Source: an uncultured Clostridia bacterium
GTDB lineage: Bacteria; Bacillota; Clostridia; Christensenellales; UBA1242
Assembly (NCBI GenBank): GCA_944381185.1
Contig: CALWKE010000002.1
Span: 343,731-407,730, forward strand
Length of the DNA stretch: 64,000 bases
Direction: 5' to 3'
The notes under the pieces were generated by a model. That model did no database searches. It was given only the letters and a program-made list of their open reading frames with translations, and was not told the DNA's origin. Of this stretch, positions 36,955-44,772 are shown piece after piece. The position numbers and the translations under genes were made by a program. Every line of letters begins with the position of its first letter. Positions within the stretch are counted from its first letter, which is position 1.

Positions 36955-37905
36955 ATGAAAACAAATGAAACAATTGATGTTTTGATACCTGTCTATAATG
37001 CTGAAAAATATATAGAAAAATGCTTAAATAGCATTTTAAATCAAACCTATAAAAACTTAAGAGTGGTTATTGCTGATGACGGTTCAACTGATAAAACCGC
37101 AAAAATTATCAGTTTTTATCAAAAAACATATCAAAATATTGAAGTTTATTCAAAAAATAATGAAAATAACATTTCTGCAACAAGAAATTTTTTACTCACC
37201 AAAATCAAATCAAACCTTTTCACTTTTTTTGATGCTGACGACTATGCTGAACCAACCTATATTGAAGTATTATATAACTTAATAAAAAATTATAATGCCG
37301 ATATTTCACTTTGTAATAAATGTAGACACAGCGAAAATAAAAAAATAAACCTATCTAAATACAATAAACTTCATAATAAAATTTCATTTATGAATAAACA
37401 AGAATGTTTGGCTGAAATGATTTCATCAAAATTATTCAATGGCACAGTTTATGCAAAACTAATGAAGACCTCATTAATTGGTGAAAATAAATTTGACACA
37501 AATATCCACTATGGTGAAGACCTTGATTTTTGTTTTAAGATTATGCAAAATGCAAATAGTTTTGTTATGAGCGAACAAAAACTTTACCATTATATTATTC
37601 GTAAAAATAGTATTGTAACAAGCAAATTTAAAACAAGCAAACTCACCTGTCTTGACTGTTATGACAAAATTATTAATTTGGTTAAAGATAATGAAGAACT
37701 TTATATTTGTGCAAGGTCAATGCAGGGTCTTATTGCGATTGAACTACTTTACTATACTTGGCGAGATAAATTTAAAAATAAAGAGATAAAAAACAAGTTA
37801 AAAACAATTATTAAAAATAGTTTTCCTTATATTAAAAAAAATAAAAGATTGTTAAAAATCAATCGTGGTGCACCATATGTTTGGTGGATAATTAAATTTA
37901 TGTAG
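36955..37905 (+). CDS. Family 2 glycosyltransferase
   Basis: A 316-residue GT-A enzyme. The pattern is plain: VLIPVYNAEKYIEKCLNSIL at the start, ADDGSTD near residue 42, and FDADDYAEPTY near 92, the last giving the metal-binding DxD. It transfers a sugar from a nucleotide donor to a cell-surface glycan or lipid; acceptor unknown. GAGGAAT precedes the ATG. There is no membrane segment, though the C-terminus is basic. It is a single-gene unit with its own promoter and terminator, next to murG on the same strand. Confidence 0.92.
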   Translation: MKTNETIDVLIPVYNAEKYIEKCLNSILNQTYKNLRVVIADDGSTDKTAKIISFYQKTYQNIEVYSKNNENNISATRNFLLTKIKSNLFTFFDADDYAEPTYIEVLYNLIKNYNADISLCNKCRHSENKKINLSKYNKLHNKISFMNKQECLAEMISSKLFNGTVYAKLMKTSLIGENKFDTNIHYGEDLDFCFKIMQNANSFVMSEQKLYHYIIRKNSIVTSKFKTSKLTCLDCYDKIINLVKDNEELYICARSMQGLIAIELLYYTWRDKFKNKEIKNKLKTIIKNSFPYIKKNKRLLKINRGAPYVWWIIKFM

Positions 37906-37933
37906 ACATAGAATTCTATGTCTTTATTTTTTT
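37904..37933 (+). terminator. Terminator after the glycosyltransferase
   Basis: AGACATAGAATTCTATGTCT is a perfect 20-base palindrome followed by TTATTTTTTT; it begins at the stop codon. Confidence 0.85.
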
Positions 37934-37969
37934 GCATTAAATAAACCATATAATCATAAACTATGTATT

Positions 37970-39034
37970 ATGAATAATACAATTATTTTAACCGGCGGTG
38001 GAACAGCCGGACATGTAACTGTAAATATTAATTTACAATATGAATTAAAAAAACATTTTTCAAAAATTATATATATTGGTTCAAAAAATGGAATAGAACA
38101 AAAATTAATAAAATCAAACACAGACTACGATTTTTATGAAATTCCTACTGTGAAATTTGAAAGAAAAAAACTTTTAAAAAATTTACTTATTCCATTCAAA
38201 TTAAGAAAATCAATCAATGAGGCAAAAAATTTACTAAAAAAATTTAAACCAAGTATAGTTTTTTCAAAAGGTGGTTATGTTGGACTTCCAGTAGTTATTG
38301 CAGCGAAAAAATTAAACATACCCGTTGTTTGCCATGAAAGTGACATAACAATGGGACTTGCAAACAGATTGGCTAAAAAATATGCTAATATAATTTGCAC
38401 AAATTTTAAAATAACCGCAGAAAAAAACGGCAAAAAGTGTATTCACACTTCAATGCCAATACCATTATCAAATCTAACAAAAGAAGAGGCTAAACTAAAA
38501 CTAAACATAAAAACTAACAAAAAAATATTGCTTGTAACTGGCGGAAGTTTGGGTGCAAAAAGTTTGAATGAATTTATATTTAAAAATATAAATGAACTTA
38601 CAAAAAAATATTATATCATTCATTTAGTTGGCAAAAATAATTTTAATAAAAAAATTAAAAATGAAAACTATAAGCAAATTGAGTTTTCAAATGATATGTG
38701 GACAATTTATAAGGCCTGTGACTATGCAATTTCAAGAGCAGGAGCAAACACAATCATTGAACTTCTATCAAATAAAATTTTAACAATTTTTATTCCTCTA
38801 CCTGCAAAAGTTTCTCGTGGTGACCAAATTGAAAATGCAAAATTTTTAGAACAAAAAAATCTTGCAAAAATGATTTTGCAAGAAGATTTAACAATTGAAA
38901 AAGTGCAAAATTTATTAATTTATCTTGAAAATAATAGCAAAAATATTAAAAATAACATTAAAAATGCAAATTTTGAAGATGGAACAAAAAACATAATAAA
39001 TATAATTTTAAAACAAAAAAATACACTTAACTAG
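37970..39034 (+). CDS. murG: UDP-GlcNAc : lipid-I GlcNAc transferase MurG
   Basis: 354 residues. MurG adds GlcNAc to lipid I on the inner membrane face to make lipid II. The first G-loop is LTGGGTAGHV (residues 7-16), the second is VTGGSLGAKSLN near 185, and the donor-site region ISRAGANTIIELL is near 258. Length is normal. There is no Shine-Dalgarno; a TATAAT at 37949-37954 would give a leader of only about nine bases. It lies away from any division cluster. Confidence 0.95.
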   Translation: MNNTIILTGGGTAGHVTVNINLQYELKKHFSKIIYIGSKNGIEQKLIKSNTDYDFYEIPTVKFERKKLLKNLLIPFKLRKSINEAKNLLKKFKPSIVFSKGGYVGLPVVIAAKKLNIPVVCHESDITMGLANRLAKKYANIICTNFKITAEKNGKKCIHTSMPIPLSNLTKEEAKLKLNIKTNKKILLVTGGSLGAKSLNEFIFKNINELTKKYYIIHLVGKNNFNKKIKNENYKQIEFSNDMWTIYKACDYAISRAGANTIIELLSNKILTIFIPLPAKVSRGDQIENAKFLEQKNLAKMILQEDLTIEKVQNLLIYLENNSKNIKNNIKNANFEDGTKNIINIILKQKNTLN

Positions 39035-39043
39035 TGTATTTTT
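39017..39043. terminator. Bidirectional terminator between murG and the PII-like gene
   Basis: AAAAATACACT and AGTGTATTTTT pair around TAACT. The murG stop codon lies in the loop and stem, and T-runs are present on both strands. Confidence 0.85.
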
Positions 39044-39416
39044 AATTTATATTAATTCTATCATAAGTTGCGTCCATACCTGCAACAAGCGACACTGGAA
39101 GTGCAAAAACCATTCCCCTAGCATCAGACTTAAAATCAATAACTGAATAAATTGCTTTCATAGTTGGCACAACATTTTGCTTTTTTACTAAAATCATAAT
39201 GGTTGTGTTTTCTGGATTTAAACTAAAACCAAAAAACTTTTCTTGTATTTTAGACACTCCCTTTGCCTGCATTAAAATTGCACCATTTGAACCAATAGAT
39301 TTTGCAGCTTCTAAAACATCTGTTTCAAATCCACGTTTAACAATTGTGACAACAAGTTTATATTCATCTTTTGAAAAAATCTCATCTTCTTCAAAAATAT
39401 TATTTTGTTTTTCCAT
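39042..39416 (-). CDS. PII-like signalling protein (first of two)
   Basis: A 124-residue protein of the PII superfamily size and pattern: a beta strand (YKLVVTIVKRG), helix (VLEAAKSIGSNGAILMQAKG, with the GAxxxxxKG turn before the T-loop position), then strand (TTIMILVKKQNV) and helix, with a variable C-terminus. Canonical PII proteins sense ATP/ADP and 2-oxoglutarate and bind transporters or enzymes. GGAGG precedes the ATG. It follows a DUF1538 membrane-protein gene and a second PII-like gene, a context known for DUF1538 families. A regulatory role on that protein is inferred. Confidence 0.78.
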   Translation of the reverse strand: MEKQNNIFEEDEIFSKDEYKLVVTIVKRGFETDVLEAAKSIGSNGAILMQAKGVSKIQEKFFGFSLNPENTTIMILVKKQNVVPTMKAIYSVIDFKSDARGMVFALPVSLVAGMDATYDRININ

Positions 39417-39430
39417 AAAACCAAACCTCC

Positions 39431-39814
39431 CTATTCAACAAATGGTCCTTTAGCACCTAAATATCCAAGAATATCAACAACAAATGCCTTACCATTTCCT
39501 TTTTTATTTAACTCAAATTCTTTAACTACATTAAGCATAAAAATATCAGTTATTTCTTTTTGACACATTGCAAGCACAAAATAATTATTTGAAACAAACC
39601 CATCAAATGCCTGCACAAGTTCGCTTCTTGATTGACCAACACATTCAATCGCCGAAAGAACTCTTCCTCCATTATTAACAATGAATGCAAACAAGTCATC
39701 AAGTCTTTCTTTTTTAACCACAAAGCAACACATTGATAACTCGTTTATTTGAGAAGGATATAATCTCTGCGAAACAATAACTAATTTCTTTTTGTTTTTA
39801 TTATTCTTTTTCAT
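39431..39814 (-). CDS. Second PII-like protein
   Basis: 127 residues, with a basic start (MKKNNKNKKK). The core (CCFVVKKERLDDLFAFIVNNGGRVLSA, at about 28-54) has the strand-helix-strand start of a PII-like ferredoxin fold, with the NNGGRV turn where the T-loop would begin. The pattern is weaker than in its neighbour, so the ligand may differ. GGAGGAGG precedes the ATG, which lies inside the end of the DUF1538 gene (14-base overlap); they are therefore co-translated. Gene order DUF1538, PII-like, PII-like. Confidence 0.65.
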   Translation of the reverse strand: MKKNNKNKKKLVIVSQRLYPSQINELSMCCFVVKKERLDDLFAFIVNNGGRVLSAIECVGQSRSELVQAFDGFVSNNYFVLAMCQKEITDIFMLNVVKEFELNKKGNGKAFVVDILGYLGAKGPFVE

Positions 39815-41336
39815 TTTCCTCCTCCTTCAATTTTTGATATTCAGCTTCAAGTGCCTCGATATTTGAATACATATCAGCACTATAAGATAGCCTGATAGCA
39901 TTTTTTTGTTCCTTCTTTTTATTTTTAATCATAACAACATTAAACACAAGACCCAAAATTTGAATGATTACTATTGGGCACATTCCAACAATTCCAATAA
40001 GTCCAAAACCATCTACTGAACTTGTTGTTTGAGATGCAAGCGCAATCATTATTGGAAGAACAAACGCCGAGGTCATTGGACCCGAAGCAACCCCACCCGA
40101 GTCAAAAGCCAACCCAGTAAAGATTTCCGGAACAAAAAACATCAAAATAAGTGCCAAAACATAACCAATTAAAATTATATAGAAAAAGTTAATTTGATAT
40201 ATAATTTTTAGTGCAGAAAGAGTTATAGCAACCGACATTGAAATAGCTATTGCAAACATAACAAGAATATATGAAATATTACCTTTAGTAACTGATTGAA
40301 CTTGCTTTGATAAAACAACAACTGATGGTTCAGTAAATGTTATAACAAAGCCCAAAATTATGCAAAGCAAAATTATAAGTGCAGGCTTAAGTGTTGCAAT
40401 AAAGTTGCCTATTTCAGTTCCAATTCCAGCAATACCAAATTCTATTCCATATAAAAACATGCACAGTCCAACAAATGTTATAAGTATACCAATTAAAAAT
40501 CTAATTTTTTGTTTTGCTGGAAGTTTAATCAACAATAAATCATAAACCAAAAATACAATTGCAATAGGAATAATTGCAAGAGCAGAATTAGATAAAACTG
40601 TTAAAAACAAACTTACATTTTGTTCAGGAATAATGCCTGAACTTACTTTTGAACCAAATAAAATAAAAAATAACAGCACGGCAATAATTGGACCAAAAGA
40701 TGCAAGCCCAACCATACCAAAAACCTCATTCTTTTTATCTGAAACAGAAAATTTGCTTGATATACCTGATGCTATCGCAAGCAAAAATGGTGCAGTAATA
40801 ATGCCAGTTGTTGCACCACCAGCATCAAAAGCGATTGCAAGATATTCACTTTTCACTTGAGTTCCCAGCAAAAATATAAGTGCGAATAAAATTAAATAAA
40901 TATATTTAAGTTCAATATTCTTTATAAGTTTCAAAATTCCAAGTGCTAAAAACAACCCAACACCTGCACCAATAAAAAATATAAACAAATTTTTTGAAAC
41001 ACCAATACCAGCAACTGCAATTTGTTCTGACAAAATTGTCACATCTGGTTCGGCTATTGTTGCACAAAAACCAAAAACCACAGCAAAAATCACAAAAATC
41101 ACAAACTTTGATGCTTTATTTACTGATGAAACCATAAGTTCACCCATAGGCATAATCGTTGAATCAACACCAGTCAAAAATAAAACATCGCCAATACATA
41201 TAATAGCAACAGCAATAAAAAATTTTAGTAAAATTTCACCTTCTATTTTATAAAAAAATAGATGGATAACTAACACTATTACCATAATTGGAACTAGTGC
41301 TAAAAATATATTCCTAAATTTTTTTAATAACTGCAT
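39801..41336 (-). CDS. DUF1538-family polytopic membrane protein with internal duplication
   Basis: A 511-residue membrane protein with about twelve hydrophobic segments. It is internally duplicated: TIAEPDV (about 93-99) recurs as TFTEPSV (333-339), and FDAGGATTG (170-178) recurs as FDSGGVASG (411-419). These are the paired signatures of DUF1538. The repeated Glu-Pro and Asp-x-Gly-Gly motifs inside or beside membrane segments suggest a two-fold pseudo-symmetric transporter; substrate unknown. AAGGGGAT precedes the ATG. Two PII-like genes overlap or follow its 3' end and are likely regulators. It lies 12 bases after the coiled-coil gene, so all four may be one transcript. Confidence 0.88.
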   Translation of the reverse strand: MQLLKKFRNIFLALVPIMVIVLVIHLFFYKIEGEILLKFFIAVAIICIGDVLFLTGVDSTIMPMGELMVSSVNKASKFVIFVIFAVVFGFCATIAEPDVTILSEQIAVAGIGVSKNLFIFFIGAGVGLFLALGILKLIKNIELKYIYLILFALIFLLGTQVKSEYLAIAFDAGGATTGIITAPFLLAIASGISSKFSVSDKKNEVFGMVGLASFGPIIAVLLFFILFGSKVSSGIIPEQNVSLFLTVLSNSALAIIPIAIVFLVYDLLLIKLPAKQKIRFLIGILITFVGLCMFLYGIEFGIAGIGTEIGNFIATLKPALIILLCIILGFVITFTEPSVVVLSKQVQSVTKGNISYILVMFAIAISMSVAITLSALKIIYQINFFYIILIGYVLALILMFFVPEIFTGLAFDSGGVASGPMTSAFVLPIMIALASQTTSSVDGFGLIGIVGMCPIVIIQILGLVFNVVMIKNKKKEQKNAIRLSYSADMYSNIEALEAEYQKLKEEENEKE

Positions 41337-41348
41337 TTAATCCCCTTC

Positions 41349-43397
41349 TTACTCAAAATCGATATTACCAATAATATCGCTATCAATTTTTCTTCGTTTT
41401 TTCTTTGGTCCACGCTTTTTAACAGGTTTCTTCTTAACAGGAACTTCAACAATCCTTTCTTTTGTTATAACTTTTGTTTCAACCTTTTTACCCTTTTTAG
41501 CTGACTCTTCTAAAAGTTTCTTTTCCATTTCTAAATTTGAAATTGAAACATTTGACTTAATTTCTTTTTTAAGAAGTTCACCTATTTTTTGTTTTTTAGA
41601 ATTAGCCTTTTCTTTTTCTTTAATTTTGCTTTCACGCTTCTTAAAATCACTTTCAGCCTGTTGAAGTTTTAAATCACTATCAAGTTTTTCAAGATAGGCT
41701 TTTTGTTTAAACTCTTCATAACTCTTTTTATAATTTTCTTCAATTTCTTTTATCTTATTCTCATACTCTTCAGCAACCTTTTCTTTTTCAAGTTCAGCCT
41801 TTTTAAGTTTCTCTTCAGCTTCACTATCAGCTTTTTTATTTTGCTCAATAAGTTCAAGAATTTTGCTCTGAAGTTCGTTATTTTGATTAACTTGCTCTGC
41901 TGTCTGCACAAAAGGTGTATATTGCTCTGCCACATATGGTTCAGGTTCTGAATATTGTTCACTTGCTTCTGAATTAATATTACCTTGCTGGTCATATTGT
42001 TGAGCAATATTTTGATTATCATTATCTTTCTTATAAAGTTGTGCAAAGCGTTGCATAAACTCATCTGTCATTGTTCTAAAGTCTTGCTTTGTCAAAATAT
42101 CATCACGGTCAACTCTTTTATCATTGTCATAAATCTCTGTTTTAAACTCATCATCGCTACTTTGTTCAGCGTTAACTAAATCGTTTTCATTTTCGTCATC
42201 AACAATTCCAGAATTATCATTATTTTCTTCAAGTTCTTCATCACTAGACAAATTTACACTTTCTTCATTCAAATCTTCGCTTGGTGCTTCAGTTTGTTTA
42301 TCAGCATCAACTTCTTGTGCTTCTTCTGTATTTTCATCAACATCAACACTTGTTTCAATGTCATCGTTGACATTTTTATTTAATTCATTTTCATCTGTTT
42401 TAGCATCTGAATTAATTTTTCTTGGAGAACTTGATTCTATTCTATTTATTTCCATAAACTTTTTATGGTCAACTTTTGGTTTGTTTTCATCATCTTGTTT
42501 TAAAGATGTTTCATCTTTACTCAAAACTTTATCATTAACTTTTTCAATATCATCAACTTCAATTTTATTGTCATCATCAATATCTTCATCATCAAAACCT
42601 AGTTTTTCAAGGTCAAATGAATCATTGTTATCATCTTTTGTAAGGTCAGAAATTTCTGATGATAAAACTTTCTCATTACTTTTATCTTTAATTTCTCTTT
42701 CCATTTTTTCAAGACGACTTTTAACTTTATCAAGTTCATCTTGGGCAATTCTATATTTTTCACCACCAATGTTATCATCAAATGCAACACCTTCAACATT
42801 TACATCTGAAGCATAAGAAAAGTTCTCATCTTGAGATGAATCTGGAACAACTTTTTCTGTCAAATCGCCAAGTGGCTCTAAAATATCATCATTTTGTTCA
42901 AACGAACTCTTAACCTTTGTTTGCTCTTCAAGTTTGTGCATATAACTGTCAAGAGAAAATCTTTTATATAATGGGTCACTTGAAGATAATTGTGTAATTG
43001 GTTTTTGAACTTCACTTTTTGCTTGGTCAAGTTCATTATATTTCATTGATTTAGAACGTTCATTCATGAAATCAGCAATAGAAAACTTTAATGGATTTTT
43101 TTCAGTTTTATCAATTTTCTTTTCAATGTCACGATAATTTTTATTTTTCCATGATGAAAAGTTATTCATATCCACAGATGAAGTTTGCTGCCTTCTAGGT
43201 CCAAAAAACTTTCCAAATGGAGATGGTTCAAACTTGTTGCTATAATTTTTTCTAGCCACTTGTTTTGTTTCTTTTTTTTTGTCAGTCAAACTGCTATCTG
43301 ATGACAGAATATTAATAATAACAGGCTCCCCTTTAGTTTCTTTAAAAGCCTTTTTAAAAAGAGTATAATCAAAATTGTTATAGAAAAAATTATTCAT
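41349..43397 (-). CDS. Acidic, largely disordered coiled-coil protein of unknown function
   Basis: 682 residues; I do not recognise the family. The N-terminus (about 1-130) is mixed and basic. About 150-450 is very acidic (long Asp/Glu/Asn runs) and likely disordered. A Gln-rich stretch near 470-515 is followed by a long Lys/Glu heptad-like helix (about 520-640), probably a coiled coil, and a strongly basic tail (KKRGPKKKRRK). No signal or membrane segment. Composition recalls cytoskeletal or nucleoid-bridging scaffolds, but nothing shows that. AAGGAAA precedes the ATG. It probably heads the DUF1538/PII-like transcript. Confidence 0.65.
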   Translation of the reverse strand: MNNFFYNNFDYTLFKKAFKETKGEPVIINILSSDSSLTDKKKETKQVARKNYSNKFEPSPFGKFFGPRRQQTSSVDMNNFSSWKNKNYRDIEKKIDKTEKNPLKFSIADFMNERSKSMKYNELDQAKSEVQKPITQLSSSDPLYKRFSLDSYMHKLEEQTKVKSSFEQNDDILEPLGDLTEKVVPDSSQDENFSYASDVNVEGVAFDDNIGGEKYRIAQDELDKVKSRLEKMEREIKDKSNEKVLSSEISDLTKDDNNDSFDLEKLGFDDEDIDDDNKIEVDDIEKVNDKVLSKDETSLKQDDENKPKVDHKKFMEINRIESSSPRKINSDAKTDENELNKNVNDDIETSVDVDENTEEAQEVDADKQTEAPSEDLNEESVNLSSDEELEENNDNSGIVDDENENDLVNAEQSSDDEFKTEIYDNDKRVDRDDILTKQDFRTMTDEFMQRFAQLYKKDNDNQNIAQQYDQQGNINSEASEQYSEPEPYVAEQYTPFVQTAEQVNQNNELQSKILELIEQNKKADSEAEEKLKKAELEKEKVAEEYENKIKEIEENYKKSYEEFKQKAYLEKLDSDLKLQQAESDFKKRESKIKEKEKANSKKQKIGELLKKEIKSNVSISNLEMEKKLLEESAKKGKKVETKVITKERIVEVPVKKKPVKKRGPKKKRRKIDSDIIGNIDFE

Positions 43398-43414
43398 ACT
43401 ATTTCCTTACACAA

Positions 43415-43432
43415 TATACTAAAATTAGTATA
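43415..43432. promoter_or_regulatory. Palindrome upstream of the coiled-coil gene, possible operator
   Basis: TATACTA-AAAT-TAGTATA, perfect 7-base arms, 18 bases upstream of the ATG of the coiled-coil gene and away from the ddl terminator. It could be a repressor site near the -10 region; no known family site is recognised. Confidence 0.4.
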
Positions 43433-43485
43433 CAATAATATGCAAATTTTTACAAACCAAAAACGACCTAAAATGCAAAATATTC

Positions 43486-43522
43486 AAAAAAAAATTCGTT
43501 ATATGCCAATATAACGAATTTT
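43486..43522 (-). terminator. Terminator after ddl
   Basis: A 14-bp perfect stem (AAAATTCGTTATAT / ATATAACGAATTTT, loop GCCA) with a T-run on the minus strand, three bases past the ddl stop. Confidence 0.85.
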
Positions 43523-43524
43523 AA

Positions 43525-44688
43525 TTATTCAAGTACATTTGTTGAAAATTCTAATTTAAAATTATTAGATAACTCTTTGTTTGATTTTGCAACATCAATA
43601 AGTTTCATAACCAACCTATTTGTTAAAATTGAATTACCTTTAAAAAAATAAAATGCTAACGACCCCGGAATTGCATTAACTTCGCAAACATAAAGTTTAT
43701 TGTTTTCTTCATCAAACAAAAAGTCTATTCTAATAACACCTGACAAATTTAATGATTTAAAAATTTTAATTGCTAATTCATTAATTTTAAGACGAAGATT
43801 TTCATTTATATCGGCTGGCAATTTTCTTTGTTGACCAGCCATAGAATTTTTTATTCCAACATCAAGTTTTGAAGACTTTTTTACTGATGAAGATAAATAT
43901 TTATCTGCAAATGTTAAAACATCATGTTCTTTTATTGGTTCATCAATTTCAGAAACTTCAAAACTTTCTTGTGTTCCCAAAATTGCAATATTAAATTCCC
44001 TAGCATTATTAACTAATTTTTCAACTAAAACTTCATTATCAAATTCAAATGCATCGTTAATGTTCTCATAAAATTCGTGTAATGTTTTACTCACAAATAC
44101 GCCAATAGAACTTCCACCACTATTAGCTTTTATAACAACAGGAAACTTCATCATACGAAGCATAAATTCAACATTTTCTTTGTTTTTTTCAAATTCTAGC
44201 TTGTTAATTTTAAATCCCCTAACAACAGGAACACCAACTCCTTTCATAACCTGCTTAAATAAAAATTTATTCATACAAATTGCGAGTGAATCAAAATTTC
44301 CTACACTCGAGTAAATATTAAATTGCTCAAAAAATGAAACCAGTTTACCATTTTCACCCAAACTTCCATGACACGCAAAAATTGCATAGTCTGCCATCAA
44401 ATATTCCTTTAAACCAAATCTCGTTTTTAAAAACAAACGATTATTTTCACCACTAACAAAAACAACTTCTTTGAATTTTTTATTTTTTTCAATGTTAGAA
44501 CTTTTTGAAAAATCTTTTAAATTACATTTTTCACTTTTATAAATAAAAAATTTGTTTTCCCGTGAAACATAAAACAACACTAAATTAACATCTTCTAATC
44601 TTGTTTTATTATATATCTGAAACGCAGTAACCACTGAAATGTCATGTTCATACGACTTTCCCCCAAAAACTAATAAAATATTTTTCAT
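43525..44688 (-). CDS. ddl: D-alanine--D-alanine ligase
   Basis: 387 residues. Makes the D-Ala-D-Ala dipeptide for the peptidoglycan stem. The N-terminal VFGGKSYEHDISVVTA is the family start. The ATP-grasp part shows VVIKANSGGSSIGVF near 195 and, at the end, IRIDFLFDEENNKLYVCEVNAIPGSL (about 320-345) with the metal-binding Asp, Glu and Asn. Slightly longer than average. AGGAG precedes the ATG. Located directly after murF, which uses its product. Vancomycin-type D-Ala-D-Lac ligases share this fold, but no van genes are nearby. Confidence 0.95.
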   Translation of the reverse strand: MKNILLVFGGKSYEHDISVVTAFQIYNKTRLEDVNLVLFYVSRENKFFIYKSEKCNLKDFSKSSNIEKNKKFKEVVFVSGENNRLFLKTRFGLKEYLMADYAIFACHGSLGENGKLVSFFEQFNIYSSVGNFDSLAICMNKFLFKQVMKGVGVPVVRGFKINKLEFEKNKENVEFMLRMMKFPVVIKANSGGSSIGVFVSKTLHEFYENINDAFEFDNEVLVEKLVNNAREFNIAILGTQESFEVSEIDEPIKEHDVLTFADKYLSSSVKKSSKLDVGIKNSMAGQQRKLPADINENLRLKINELAIKIFKSLNLSGVIRIDFLFDEENNKLYVCEVNAIPGSLAFYFFKGNSILTNRLVMKLIDVAKSNKELSNNFKLEFSTNVLE

Positions 44689-44733
44689 ATATTTTTCTCC
44701 TAATTTATTATATGAAAATTATTTATTAGTGTT

Positions 44734-44757
44734 AAAAAAAACCGAGCAATGCTCGGC
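44734..44757 (-). terminator. Terminator after murF
   Basis: GC-rich stem CCGAGC/GCTCGG with AAT loop, then eight T on the minus strand, 16 bases past the murF stop. Confidence 0.88.
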
Positions 44758-44772
44758 TAATAAGTTATATTT

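Noticed and set aside
42358..42816. Ser-rich open frame opposite the acidic coiled-coil gene
   Set aside because: Asp/Glu/Asn codons read backwards give Ser/Leu/Phe-rich peptides; no start signal or domain.
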